Assembly (NCBI RefSeq): GCF_016056295.1 | Contig: NZ_JAECZB010000001.1 | Coordinates: 1 to 64,000 of the forward strand | DNA length: 64,000 bases | Direction: 5' to 3' | Origin: Atlanticothrix silvestris CENA357 | GTDB lineage: Bacteria; Cyanobacteriota; Cyanobacteriia; Cyanobacteriales; Nostocaceae | Shown here: piece by piece, positions 54,847 through 64,000 of the stretch | How positions within the stretch are numbered: the stretch's first letter is position 1 | How the letters are laid out: every line of letters begins with the position of its first letter | Notes under the pieces: generated by a model | Told to the model about the DNA's origin: nothing | The model's input: the letters and a program-made list of their open reading frames with translations, nothing else | The model's database searches: none | Made by a program: the position numbers and the translations under genes

Positions 54847-55392
54847 TGATTAGTGCTCAAGGTATTAGTTTTACATATATTAACACAAATATACTCTGCT
54901 TGGGAGATGAGAAGAAATTATACTTTCGGAATAATTAAGAAACTATTATAAGTAGCAACTAATAATTTTTCGCAAACCCTGAGTGGGGTTACATTTAAGC
55001 CAATTACTCAAAAATAAGAGAAAATATTTACTTTTGTTGTCATCAACCATAAGTAGTAAAAATAATTTATGACTGTTGACGGATAACTAACGTTATGTAA
55101 ACTATCGTTAACAGAAAATCTAATATTTGGTTGGATTATCATTTTGACAACAAAGCGAGATTGCAGCATTCAGAGAATAAAGCGTGATTTTAAATTGAAA
55201 TAAGCCTCCTGGGTTCAATACCTAGCTAAAAGTCCTGTCCAGTTCCTTTCAAGATCTGCATCCAGGAATCTTGTACCAATCGCACGACGAACGGAAAACT
55301 TTCTGATTGACTCTGATGTGGTAACTGAAACCGTGGATAAAGACAATAGATTATATGCAAGCTTAACAGTGGTGTGATAGGAGAAAGTAAAA
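54847..55392. other. Gene-free stretch between HNH and alr
   Basis: AT-rich divergent promoter region. A 63-codon minus-strand frame overlapping the alr start is not accepted. Nothing else is visible. Confidence 0.5.
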
Positions 55393-56580
55393 ATGTTAAG
55401 TCGCAAGCAAACCCCCAGTGTTGCTTCTAATCAACAGTGCGATACTTACGCCTGGTTTTCACAACGTGCCTGGGTCGAAATTGATCTAAAGGCTTTATCG
55501 CACAATGTACAGCAACTGGTAAAGTATTTATCACCACGTACCCAGTTGATGGCAGTAGTCAAAGCTGATGCCTATGGGCACGGAGCAGTAACAGTTGCCC
55601 AAACAGCACTGCAATCGGGAGCTAGCTGGCTAGGAGTTGCTACAGTTCCAGAAGGAATTCAATTACGGGAAGCTGGGATTGAAGCTCCGATTTTGATTTT
55701 AGGAGCAACTCATACACCAGAGCAAATTCATGCGATCGCTCACTGGAAACTACAGCCAACTCTGTGCAGTCCTAAACAAGCCTTAATTTTTTCTAACGTT
55801 TTAGAAGCGATTAATTATGGTTCTCCTGTGCCCATACATATTAAATTGGACACAGGAATGTCTCGATTAGGAACTGATTGGCAGCAAGCCGCTGAGTTTG
55901 TTCAATTAGTGCAGCGCTTACCTCATCTTGCTATTGCCAGCATTTATTCTCACCTAGCCACAGCAGATAGTCTTGACCCTAGGGTGATGCAAGAACAGCA
56001 CCGAAGATTCGAGGAAGCGATTGCTCAACTCAAAGGCATGGGAATTAAAATACCCTGTTTACACCTAGCAAATTCCGCCGCTACTCTTACAGATTCAGCC
56101 TTGCACTATGACATTGTACGAGTTGGTTTAGCAGTTTATGGACTTTATCCAGCTGCTCATTTACAAACTGCAATTGATTTGAAACCTGTTTTGCAACTGA
56201 ACGCACGAGTTACCCAAGTTAAAACAATTGCCGTCGGCACTGGTGTCAGCTATGGTCATCAATTTATCGCCCCCCACGAACTTCGCCTTGCTGTTGTGGG
56301 AATTGGTTACGCTGATGGTGTACCACGCAATCTTTCTCAAAATATGCAAGTATTGATTCGCGGTCAGCGAGTGCCACAAATCGGCACAATTACAATGGAT
56401 CAGTTAATGCTGGATGCCAGTGCTATTCCTGATTTACAAGAAGGAGAAATAGTTACTTTATTAGGAGAACAAGGGAAAGAGCAAATATCTGCTAACGATT
56501 GGGCAGAAAGATTAAACACCATTTCTTGGGAAATTCTTTGCGGGTTTAAGCATCGTTTGCCTCGTGTTGCTGTTATGTAA
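55393..56580 (+). CDS. alr: Alanine racemase
   Basis: A 395-residue PLP enzyme that makes D-alanine for the cell wall. Lys57 in VVKADAYGHG carries PLP, Tyr287 in GVSYGHQF is the second catalytic base, and LDTGMSRLG and VRVGLAVYGLYP are conserved. The N-terminal 25 residues are extra. It adds to the wall-synthesis genes of the window (murI, ftsI, mre, amiC). AGGAGAAAG lies about eight bases before the ATG. Confidence 0.96.
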   Translation: MLSRKQTPSVASNQQCDTYAWFSQRAWVEIDLKALSHNVQQLVKYLSPRTQLMAVVKADAYGHGAVTVAQTALQSGASWLGVATVPEGIQLREAGIEAPILILGATHTPEQIHAIAHWKLQPTLCSPKQALIFSNVLEAINYGSPVPIHIKLDTGMSRLGTDWQQAAEFVQLVQRLPHLAIASIYSHLATADSLDPRVMQEQHRRFEEAIAQLKGMGIKIPCLHLANSAATLTDSALHYDIVRVGLAVYGLYPAAHLQTAIDLKPVLQLNARVTQVKTIAVGTGVSYGHQFIAPHELRLAVVGIGYADGVPRNLSQNMQVLIRGQRVPQIGTITMDQLMLDASAIPDLQEGEIVTLLGEQGKEQISANDWAERLNTISWEILCGFKHRLPRVAVM

Positions 56581-56657
56581 TTGGGCACTGGTGATTAAAT
56601 TTGTTCCCTATTCCCTATTCCCATCCCAGATTTGCTGTGCTATTATAGTATACTGAT

Positions 56658-56739
56658 GCGGATGTGGCGAAATTGGCAGACGCGCTAGATTTAGGTTCTA
56701 GTTCCGAAAGGAGTGAAGGTTCAAGTCCTTTCATCCGCA
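56658..56739 (+). tRNA. tRNA-Leu (TAG anticodon)
   Basis: The 82 bases form a class II tRNA: acceptor GCGGATG/CATCCGC, anticodon stem CTAGA/TCTAG around TTTAGGT (anticodon TAG, reads CUN codons), a variable arm and the T loop TTCAAGT. Discriminator A; CCA is not encoded. Confidence 0.95.
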
Positions 56740-56909
56740 CTTAATAAAGATAAAAATATTCAGTAATACTATGCTGTTGTGAACTTGTTAACTGCATGTC
56801 ATTAATAAATACCCTTGTAACTGTTAATTTCTCATATTGAAAAATTAACAGTCATTAACTTATTTTATAAGTCAGGCAAATTTTTAAGCATAAGCCAAAG
56901 TATCTTTGT

Positions 56910-58715
56910 TCAATTTAATGGCTCAACTATGCTTCTTAAACCATTGCCACTAAGTTTTTTCAACATTTCATCGGCGTTATAGCGGTTGCTAAAAACTCCC
57001 GCTTGCATTACTCTTCGACCTTGCCAAATTGTGGGAAACGCTTCAGGAGCAAAGAGGCGCACTAAATCTCGCTCTCTATCACTTGCTACTTCTACCACCA
57101 CACGGTAACGGACATCCTGCATTTGCTTAGTTCTAGTAGGGGGTAAAAAACCTCCACCATAAGCAGTGGTATAAGTTTGAGGGACTTGTACATTGGTGAT
57201 GGGCGAAATAGCTGAATTACCAAAAGAAGGAGTTTCTGGTATGGGCGATAATTGCCTTTGCTCCGTTCTTCTTAGTGCTGCTGACTGTGATGACTGTTGG
57301 GGTGCAACAAACTCAATTGTGTTGGTATCAACATGTACATAATTCATTTGTCGCGTATCAGATTGAAGTGCTGGCAATGGAGTTAATTTTTGCCTAGAAG
57401 CTTGTGTGTTTGCCGATGCTTCTCTAGCTGCCAAGCTACTGGGAATCGGAAACCCACCCACTCTTGAAGTTGGCGGTTGTTGATTATATGTAGGTACATT
57501 CAGTGGTAACTTTGCGGTCTGCAATGGTAGTAATTTACTGTTCAGTTGTCCAGAATTACTGCGATCGCGGGCAATACTAGTACTAGATAATGGCTTGGTA
57601 GCAGTATTTGATGGAACTGGAGCAGAGAAAGTAATTTCTCCATTAACGGGAATTTGGGAAATTGCACTATTACTTAAAGTGGTAGGTTGAGAATTATTCA
57701 CTGCGATCGCTGCTTGAGCGTTGGTATTGATCTGACCAGCGATGCGGTTACTAGAAAGAGTATTGCCAACAGCAGCAATTACTTGCTTGGCAGCACTAGC
57801 ATTAATGTCATAACGAGCATTGTTACGAAATTCGTTTCCGCCGACTTCGGTAGCGTTACCCAAATCTGGCATAGCTTGGGCGATCGCTACTAAACCATCT
57901 TCTTTACTACCCTGAATTAAATTATTCCGCAGGATTGGGCGAGCATTGGCTTGGACTAAAATTCCAGAACGGTTGTCTTGAATTTGATTACCTACCACCA
58001 CTGGAGCCGCATTTTGGGTAATATTAATTCCAAAGCCGGTGTTTTCAAAGACATTTTCTTGCACTTGGGGTTGAGAACTACCGCCAATTGTGATTCCATT
58101 TGCCCCATTGTGATGAAAGTAATTTTTGCTAATTGTGGGTGAACCTTTACCAGTCACAGAAATTCCATCCTGGGTATTACCAGTAAATGTATTTTCTGCA
58201 ATTACTGGATTACTCGATTCAATCCATAAACCATAACCACGGGCATTAGAGTTTGTGACTGTCACCCCAGTCAACCTTCCTTGGTTGGCTCCGATGATGG
58301 TGACATTTTGCCCACCGAAGCTACGACTGAGGTATTCACCTCCTCCTTGAATCGTAATCCCGCTGCCTTTGTTGGCAGTGTCTCCTTGAATGGAAACACC
58401 CGGTTTTAATATCAGGGGAAATACTTCTCCAGTTTCCGCACTATAAGTGCCTGGGGAGAGCATAATTACTGTATTGGGTGTAGCTACTCGCAACGCCTGG
58501 GTAATTGTTTTTAAAGGGGCACGTTCACTACCATTACCACTAGTGTCATCTCCGACACTTGGGTTGACAAATAGCACACGAACCTGAGACATTGTTGTTT
58601 CACCTAGGGGCATCTGAGCAACGACGCTACTAAGGTTGGCATCTAGCAATGTCAGGGTTGTCAATCCCATGCTAAGCGCGAGACACAACACTGAAAAACG
58701 GGAAACTGAAGGCAT
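56910..58715 (-). CDS. Secreted DUF1565/beta-helix protein with SPOR-like C-terminus
   Basis: From the ATG at 58715 (601 residues) a signal peptide (about 1-34) is followed by the DUF1565 segment (VNPSVGDDTSGNGSERAPLKTITQAL, about 50-130) and a right-handed parallel beta-helix with NxF/GI repeats (about 130-320). A long Ser/Pro/Gln-rich linker leads to a C-terminal domain (about 530-600, RYRVVVEVASDRERDLVRLF and GVFSNRYNADEMLKKL) that resembles SPOR, a septal wall-binding module. It is probably periplasmic and wall-bound. The frame continues upstream to 59123 but that part overlaps the divergent thiE gene and reads poorly. Confidence 0.83.
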   Translation of the reverse strand: MPSVSRFSVLCLALSMGLTTLTLLDANLSSVVAQMPLGETTMSQVRVLFVNPSVGDDTSGNGSERAPLKTITQALRVATPNTVIMLSPGTYSAETGEVFPLILKPGVSIQGDTANKGSGITIQGGGEYLSRSFGGQNVTIIGANQGRLTGVTVTNSNARGYGLWIESSNPVIAENTFTGNTQDGISVTGKGSPTISKNYFHHNGANGITIGGSSQPQVQENVFENTGFGINITQNAAPVVVGNQIQDNRSGILVQANARPILRNNLIQGSKEDGLVAIAQAMPDLGNATEVGGNEFRNNARYDINASAAKQVIAAVGNTLSSNRIAGQINTNAQAAIAVNNSQPTTLSNSAISQIPVNGEITFSAPVPSNTATKPLSSTSIARDRSNSGQLNSKLLPLQTAKLPLNVPTYNQQPPTSRVGGFPIPSSLAAREASANTQASRQKLTPLPALQSDTRQMNYVHVDTNTIEFVAPQQSSQSAALRRTEQRQLSPIPETPSFGNSAISPITNVQVPQTYTTAYGGGFLPPTRTKQMQDVRYRVVVEVASDRERDLVRLFAPEAFPTIWQGRRVMQAGVFSNRYNADEMLKKLSGNGLRSIVEPLN

Positions 58716-59084
58716 TGCTAATTCCAGCCTAGAATTTAATTTTTGACGCTGGACAATTAGTTTTATTGGCAGAATATCTGCTCTGCGATATTTAGCAAAC
58801 ACAACAGGGGGAATCAACTTTACACCACTCCTTAGAAATAACAATAAATTCTTATACTTTCGGAAATAATAGATATGTCGATAATGTAATCTACATATTG
58901 ACCTATTGGCTATCTTGAATACAAAGTAATTAATAAAGGGACTAGGGGCTAGGGAGATACCCAATACCCAATGCCATGTACCAAATTCCCGATACCTCAT
59001 CTCTAGTAAATTAACGATGCAAAGAACATTGCAACTATGAAAGAGGCTGGCTGTTACGATGAAAGCACTAATGGGGTTGTTGTA
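58716..59084. other. Divergent promoter region of the beta-helix gene and thiE
   Basis: No tRNA, array or strong hairpin was found. Frames from both neighbours run through it, but their upstream parts lack ribosome binding sites and have unusual composition. Confidence 0.45.
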
Positions 59085-60143
59085 ATGGTCGAGCCATACA
59101 GCCCAAAAGAGCAAATCCAGCAAGTTGTTTACCGCATTTTAGATGCCAATTTAGATCGTGCCCGTGAAGGCTTGCGAATTATCGAAGAATGGTGTCGCTT
59201 TGGATTAAATAGCGGCCAATTTACTGAGGAGTGTAAGCGTCTGCGGCAAGAGGTAGCTATGTGGCATACTTCTGAACTCAGGGCAGCGAGAGACACTCCA
59301 GGTGATACTGGTACTGAATTAACCCATCCTCAAGAAGAACATCGCTCAAGCGTTAAATCTTTATTGCAGGCGAACTTTTGCCGTGTCCAAGAAGCATTAC
59401 GAGTATTGGAAGAATACGGCAAACTTTACCACCCAAATATGGGGTCAGCATTTAAGCAGATGCGCTATCGGGTTTATACCCTAGAAAGTAATTTAATGGG
59501 TTATCAACGCCATCAACTTTTGTGGCGATCGCGTTTATATCTTGTTACTTCTCCGTCAGAAACTTTGATAACTACTGTAGAATCTGCTCTCAAAGGTGGA
59601 TTAACCCTTGTGCAGTACCGTGACAAAACTGCTGATGACACTTTGCGTCTGGAACAGGCAACAAAACTGCGGCAGTTGTGCCATTCCTACGGCGCTCTGT
59701 TCATTATTAATGATCGGGTAGATTTAGCTTTAGCAGTGGATGCAGATGGTGTACATCTAGGACAGCAAGATATGCCTATTGCTACTGCCAGACAATTACT
59801 TGGCCCCCAGCGCCTAGTAGGTCGTTCAACCACAAATTCAGCAGAAATGCAAGCAGCAATCGCTGAAGGTGCAGATTACATTGGTGTCGGCCCAGTTTAT
59901 GAAACTCCTACTAAAGCGGGTAAACCTGCTGCTGGCTTAGCTTATGTCAGCTACGCAGATCAAAATAGTTCAATTCCCTGGTTTGCAATTGGGGGCATAG
60001 ATGCAAATAATATCAATGATGTGATTGATGCAGGAGCAAAACGTGTGGCGATAGTGCGATCGTTGATACAAGCTGAACAACCTACCCTTGTGACACAATA
60101 TTTGCTGTCTCAACTTAATCGCGTGCAACCAGAATCTTACTAA
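59085..60143 (+). CDS. thiE: Thiamine-phosphate synthase with N-terminal extension
   Basis: From the ATG at 59085 the product has 352 residues; one at 59037 would add 16. The last 200 residues are a complete ThiE barrel (LYLVTSPSE, LVQYRDKTADD, FIINDRVDLALAVDADGVHLGQQDMP, GRSTTNSAE, YIGVGPVYETPTKAG, AIGGIDANNI). The first 145 are a helical domain starting VYRILDANLDRAREGLRIIEEW, characteristic of the cyanobacterial enzyme; its role is unknown. It joins the pyrimidine and thiazole halves of thiamine. thiS follows by about 35 bases. Confidence 0.94.
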   Translation: MVEPYSPKEQIQQVVYRILDANLDRAREGLRIIEEWCRFGLNSGQFTEECKRLRQEVAMWHTSELRAARDTPGDTGTELTHPQEEHRSSVKSLLQANFCRVQEALRVLEEYGKLYHPNMGSAFKQMRYRVYTLESNLMGYQRHQLLWRSRLYLVTSPSETLITTVESALKGGLTLVQYRDKTADDTLRLEQATKLRQLCHSYGALFIINDRVDLALAVDADGVHLGQQDMPIATARQLLGPQRLVGRSTTNSAEMQAAIAEGADYIGVGPVYETPTKAGKPAAGLAYVSYADQNSSIPWFAIGGIDANNINDVIDAGAKRVAIVRSLIQAEQPTLVTQYLLSQLNRVQPESY

Positions 60144-60178
60144 ATTCAAAATTACCATCGGCACATCTGTGACGGCTT

Positions 60179-60391
60179 ATGTCTAATCAAATTACGCTTG
60201 AGGTAAATGGGGAAACTCTTACTTGCTCATCCCAAACTCATTTACCAGAACTGCTTCAGCAATTGGGTTTTAATCCCCGCTTAGTGGCTGTGGAATATAA
60301 CGGCGAAATTTTACACCGCCAATTTTGGTTACAGACAATGGTGCAGCCGGGCGATCGCCTAGAAATTGTCACAATTGTCGGTGGTGGTTAA
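60179..60391 (+). CDS. thiS: Sulfur carrier protein ThiS
   Basis: A 70-residue ubiquitin-like protein ending in Gly-Gly-Gly; the terminal Gly is adenylated and carries the sulfur for the thiazole ring. VNGETLTC, LVAVEYNGEIL and RLEIVTIVGGG are typical. It is co-directional with thiE and probably in one operon. Confidence 0.95.
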   Translation: MSNQITLEVNGETLTCSSQTHLPELLQQLGFNPRLVAVEYNGEILHRQFWLQTMVQPGDRLEIVTIVGGG

Positions 60392-61501
60392 GTTCTGTGA
60401 ATTGACTTCTACACTGACAGGAGTACCCGTTAAATTTGGGCAGATGCCAATTTTAAATCGTTAGAACATTTTTTTGCTACGGACAAATGGATTGTATCAA
60501 AATTGAACTTATTTTATTGATAACTAGATAGCAAATAGCACCGCAGCCTAAAAGCCCTGGGCTAAACACATAAAGCTTGTCTATCCCACTTGTGTTGCGC
60601 TAAGCGCACCACGCAGGGTAATTGCAACTTCATATAAAAACGCTATAAGAAAAAAATAAGTGCAGAAATGCCAAATTAACTGTTACCTGAAAAGGTAGGC
60701 AGTTTTTTTCATTTATAAGGCTACTTTAATTACGAATTGTTGCGATAAATAATAATTTCAGCAATTGTTAAGAAAATTGTATACGCGGATCATGCCGTGT
60801 TTGTTTAAAGACTGTCCGCTAAAATCCCAGAAGTCAAAGTGCAAATAACAAAATAGAGGATTTTCGGCATTTTAGGATGTAGAAATAGTAACTAACTTAC
60901 CGTACACGATACTCAGTTTCCTTATGGCTATTCGCGATCGCCTGACCTGATAAGTCCGAGTAAATGCTGAATTGTATGAGGTATTTATCAAGTTCATGTA
61001 TTTCTCTCATTTTAAAATGAAATCATTGTATTCCTTATTTAACAAGGCTTTAAAGCGTTTTTTGGTACAATTGTACTAAAAAAACTTAAGATTAGAAATT
61101 TCTATGATTTACATCAAAAAATTAATAAAAAACTAAGAACCTTCCATAAAACACTTAAGTAAATTAAAATACGTGTAAACAAATATAAACAAACTGATTT
61201 GTAGCTTAATAAGGTCTGAAACACGCTTAGATTCCCTTAGTATCCATGTTTTAATTATTTCTTCTGAATTTTTTTGAAACATTAGTCTATACAGGTTTAA
61301 ACGCTTTTTTAGCTTATTGGGCAACAAGTCTTACTCATAAACCAATGCGGCTTCAGTGGTTAAATACCTAAAAGTTGCAGAAAAAAAACAAATGTGGAAA
61401 AAGAGACACATGGTAAACCAGTCTTTAGGCTGGTTCGTTTTGTGGCATACCTCCACGAAGAAGCAAGCTATTCCTGAACATGTCCAAAAGACAAGATTGC
61501 A
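60392..61501. other. Gene-free stretch, 1.1 kb
   Basis: It contains several hairpins (AGCCC/GGGCT near 60550, GCGCT/AGCGC near 60599) before a terminator at 60678-60709, which may be the thiES trailer or a small RNA. The minus-strand frames at 61133-61525 lack start signals and have random composition. An AACCAG/CTGGTT hairpin lies near 61415-61434. Confidence 0.5.
60678..60709 (+). terminator. Rho-independent terminator
   Basis: AACTG, ACCT, GAAA loop, AGGT, CAGTT form a stem with a small internal loop, followed by seven T. It is about 290 bases beyond thiS. Confidence 0.75.
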
Positions 61502-62938
61502 ATGCAACTGATGAAACTGGAACAAACAAAAACTAGACGAAGACGGGGAGTCATACTAACTCCTACGGGGCTAAAGCGTTTACAAACAGCGATTCAGACT
61601 GTAGAGACAGTAGAAAAAAGAGGGGAAACTTTTACTTTAGAAGAACTAAGCGATCGCATTAATATTTCTACCAAAACCCTGAATCGATTATGGTCATTAA
61701 GCACAGGCGTTGACCAAAAAACTTTAATACAGTGCTTTAAAGCCTTTAAGTTGGAATTGCGTAGAGAAGACTACTCAATTGTGAAGGGAGTGAACAAAAA
61801 TGAAACTTCTCAAACGCTTTCATTAAGTTTAAAAAGAGCAGAAGAAATAAATTCTTTTGAATCTTTATCTGTAAATTCATTTGATCATGAACAGCATGAC
61901 CAATTTAAACATCTTTGGTCATACCCAGATGGCTCTGTACCTTTAGATTCTCCTTTCTATATCGAACGTCCTCCGATTGAGGAACTGGTCTATCGGGAAG
62001 TCATTCAACCAGGTTGTGTGATTCGGATTCGGGCCCCTAAAGAAATGGGTAAAAGTTCCCTGGTATTGAGGCTTTTAGACTTTGCCCAAATGCAAGGATA
62101 TAGCACTGTACATCTCAATTGTGATCAAATTGATTCTGATTGTTTGACTGACTTAAACAAGCTATTGCGTTGTCTTTGTTGGCAAGTTGCCAGAGAATTA
62201 GGCATTGAACCCAACTTGGATGATAAATGGGATAAAGAAATTGGTTGTAAGTTAAGTTGTAGTTTTTACTGGCAAAGCTATTTGCTCAAGCAGATTCAGA
62301 ATCCAGTAGTTTTGGTATTAAACGAAGTCGACCGCTTTTTTGAATATCCTCATATTGCTCAGGAGTTCTTTGCCTTGTTGCGTTCGTGGTGCGAAGAAGC
62401 ACGACAAGATACTAACTGGCAAAAGTTTAGGCTTGTAGTAGTTTACTCTACAGAAGAGTATGTCACCCTAAACATCAACCGTTCCCCATTTAATATTGGA
62501 CTACCAATTCGTCTGAGCGAATTTACTCAGCAACAGGTAGAAGATTTAGCTAGACGGCATGGGCTAGACTGGACTGCTGGTAAAGAATCTGCCCAACTAA
62601 TGTCGCTTGTAGGTGGTCATCCAGCATTGATTCGGATTGCTTTCTATTATCTTTGTTCTCAAGTACTCACCCTCGAAGAACTGCTAGAGGAGGCGATCGC
62701 CAACGGCGGCATTTACCACGATCATTTATGGCGATACTGGGTGAAGCTGCAAGAAAAACCCAGGCTGGCCAAAGTCTATGCTGAAATTGTGACAGCAAAG
62801 CTAAGTACTTCTTTTGATCCTATTGATGTTTATAAGCTCGAAAGCTTAGGGTTGATTCACTGTGAGGGCGATCGCATCTTACCGCGTTGTGAACTTTATC
62901 GTGCTTACTTTGAAAAACAACTAACTACAATTATGTAA
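61502..62938 (+). CDS. HTH protein with AAA-like (AAA_35-type) ATPase
   Basis: This 478-residue protein starts with a basic tail and a helix-turn-helix (about 42-75: FTLEELSDRINISTKTLNRLW), then a 60-residue linker. The ATPase begins at FYIERPPIEELVYREVIQPG; its Walker A is APKEMGKS (178-185) and the Walker B-like LVLNEVD (271-277). A winged-helix-like C-terminus follows. The type is common in multicellular cyanobacteria, often next to caspase-like, vWA or WD40 effectors. None is present here. DNA binding with ATP-driven switching is likely; the role is unknown. Confidence 0.85.
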   Translation: MQLMKLEQTKTRRRRGVILTPTGLKRLQTAIQTVETVEKRGETFTLEELSDRINISTKTLNRLWSLSTGVDQKTLIQCFKAFKLELRREDYSIVKGVNKNETSQTLSLSLKRAEEINSFESLSVNSFDHEQHDQFKHLWSYPDGSVPLDSPFYIERPPIEELVYREVIQPGCVIRIRAPKEMGKSSLVLRLLDFAQMQGYSTVHLNCDQIDSDCLTDLNKLLRCLCWQVARELGIEPNLDDKWDKEIGCKLSCSFYWQSYLLKQIQNPVVLVLNEVDRFFEYPHIAQEFFALLRSWCEEARQDTNWQKFRLVVVYSTEEYVTLNINRSPFNIGLPIRLSEFTQQQVEDLARRHGLDWTAGKESAQLMSLVGGHPALIRIAFYYLCSQVLTLEELLEEAIANGGIYHDHLWRYWVKLQEKPRLAKVYAEIVTAKLSTSFDPIDVYKLESLGLIHCEGDRILPRCELYRAYFEKQLTTIM

Positions 62939-63249
62939 AGATTAAGACTAGGCTAAAGTTCCTTTGTGCAGATGTCCTATTAATGACTAAAAGCCTTATT
63001 CAGCAATAAATACAGATCTTAATAATTCAATAATATTATCTATATAATTTCAAACTTTAATTTAGTATTTCTTATATATTTAGGCATTTACGGTTAAACC
63101 TATCTCAACCTGTTGAGCTAATATTTTGGATTTACGTTAATGCTCTTATTTTCAAAGGCAGATAGCAATATCCATCCACGAGGTAGAAGAAACTACTTAC
63201 AAAATTCAGTATTGTAAGACCTAGTGTCTTCAAATTAGGAAAAGCGCCT
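62939..63249. other. Gene-free stretch, 0.3 kb
   Basis: AT-rich promoter region of the rhomboid gene. No structure or frame worth naming. Confidence 0.5.
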
Positions 63250-63969
63250 GTGGTTCCCATTCGAGATAATAATCCTATTCAAATCACACCTTATGTAACT
63301 TATGGACTGATTGCTGCTAATGTCCTGGCCTTTCTTTATGAAGCTAGTCTTCCTCCCCAAGCATTAAATGGATTTTTACATCTTGCCGCTGTAGTTCCGC
63401 GAGAACTCACTTTAAGCTTTGGCGGAGTTTCTGTAAATCAACCAGTACCAGAGTGGGCAACTTTAATCACCGCCCAATTCCTGCATGGTGGCTTTTTGCA
63501 CTTAGCTGGTAACATGTTGTTCTTATGGATCTTTGGCAATAATGTTGAAGAAAAGTTAGGTCATGCCAAATATTTATTGTTCTATTTGTCTTGCGGTATT
63601 TTGGCATCCTTAACCCAGTGGTTCTTTGCTCAAGATTCTAACATTCCTTCTTTAGGAGCAAGTGGTGCGATCGCAGGTGTTATGGGAGCATACATTCTCC
63701 GCTTTCCCAAAGCCGAAATTCTCGGTGTAGTGCCTTTAGGATTTTTCTTTCCCACTTTTCGCGTTCCAGCTTATTTCTTTTTAGGATTTTGGTTTATTCA
63801 ACAAGCTTTCTATGGACTCGTCAGTTTAGAAGCGCCTACCAACATTGGTATGGAAAGCGGTGGTATTGCCTATTGGGCCCATTCAGGTGGTTTTTTGTTT
63901 GGGGCAATTCTCGGCCCATTGTTGGGTTTATTTAGCGACAAATCTGAAGAAGAATCGTGGTCTAGTTAA
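63250..63969 (+). CDS. Rhomboid-family intramembrane serine protease
   Basis: A 239-residue protein with six membrane segments. The catalytic pair is present: Ser138 in LGASGAIAG and His211 in YWAHSGG. HGGFLHLAGNMLFLW carries the conserved Asn88 of the oxyanion site. It cleaves single-pass membrane proteins within the bilayer; the substrate is unknown. The start is GTG. It is likely the complete gene, with 31 bases left before the window ends. Confidence 0.95.
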   Translation: MVPIRDNNPIQITPYVTYGLIAANVLAFLYEASLPPQALNGFLHLAAVVPRELTLSFGGVSVNQPVPEWATLITAQFLHGGFLHLAGNMLFLWIFGNNVEEKLGHAKYLLFYLSCGILASLTQWFFAQDSNIPSLGASGAIAGVMGAYILRFPKAEILGVVPLGFFFPTFRVPAYFFLGFWFIQQAFYGLVSLEAPTNIGMESGGIAYWAHSGGFLFGAILGPLLGLFSDKSEEESWSS

Positions 63970-64000
63970 TTTTTGAGGGTATCCCAAAAACTTGTGATCA

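Noticed and set aside
55215-55406. 63-codon minus-strand frame over the alr start
   Set aside because: Overlaps the alr start region, with no ribosome binding site.
58716-59123. N-terminal extension of the beta-helix protein
   Set aside because: It would add 136 residues before a clear signal peptide and overlap the divergent thiE; the ATG at 58715 is better.
61133-61525. Two minus-strand frames of 64 codons before the AAA gene
   Set aside because: Random composition and no start signals; the second overlaps the AAA gene start.

Overview
The window comes from the chromosome of a filamentous, heterocyst-forming cyanobacterium of the Nostoc/Anabaena type. Four things point there: the HIP1 octamer GCGATCGC is scattered through coding and non-coding DNA; short tandem repeats built on units such as CAGTTGT and TATTGAC sit between genes; hetZ and patU (heterocyst commitment and pattern) are present next to a tandem pair of AMIN-domain cell-wall amidases of the amiC1/amiC2 type; and the cyanobacterial ndhAIGE cluster is present. 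From memory, the order mreD-mreC-mreB / ssb / SIMPL / EVE / antiporter / amiC1-amiC2 / murI / sds / hetZ-patU matches Anabaena sp. PCC 7120 around all0085 to alr0101; this was not checked by a search.

Layout. 1-5 kb: small hypotheticals, a ribbon-helix-helix protein, a GAF sensor kinase lacking its phospho-accepting histidine, and an SRPBCC protein. 5-8 kb: tRNA-Glu, then ftsI behind an FtsL-like membrane protein (septal wall synthesis). 8-14 kb: a small lipoprotein, a hairpin-rich non-coding stretch, glycogen branching enzyme, an HPF/cold-shock fusion and a phosphoribosyltransferase. 14-18 kb looks accessory: a TpsB-type outer-membrane transporter without a TpsA partner converges on a tiny Gly-Gly-leader peptide gene carrying seven (G/S)WSGG pentads, followed by 1.1 kb of AT-rich DNA. 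18-24 kb: an FHA-PAS-GAF-GGDEF-EAL protein, a MarR regulator and ribD. 23-26 kb: mreBCD (cell shape). 26-30 kb: SSB, SIMPL and EVE proteins and a Na+/H+ antiporter. 30-41 kb: amiC1-amiC2, murI, sds, hetZ-patU. 41-50 kb: a membrane transglutaminase-like protein without its catalytic Cys and His, the ndhAIGE-nadK cluster, citrate synthase and SixA. 50-52 kb: a decayed vapBC module and another gene remnant. 52-64 kb: a DHH phosphoesterase, HNH nuclease, alanine racemase, tRNA-Leu, a beta-helix/SPOR-like protein, thiE-thiS, an HTH/AAA ATPase and a rhomboid protease.

Many genes concern the cell wall and its remodelling in a filament: ftsI, mreBCD, amiC1/2, murI, alr. Septal peptidoglycan drilling by AmiC enzymes and heterocyst commitment by HetZ/PatU lie within 11 kb. 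No rRNA, CRISPR array or intact transposase was seen. The least ordinary items are the GWSGG peptide gene, the probable gene-conversion tract between the amiC paralogues, the vapC gene with one nonsense codon plus an active-site change, two apparent pseudoenzymes (sensor kinase and transglutaminase-like), and several structured non-coding stretches.
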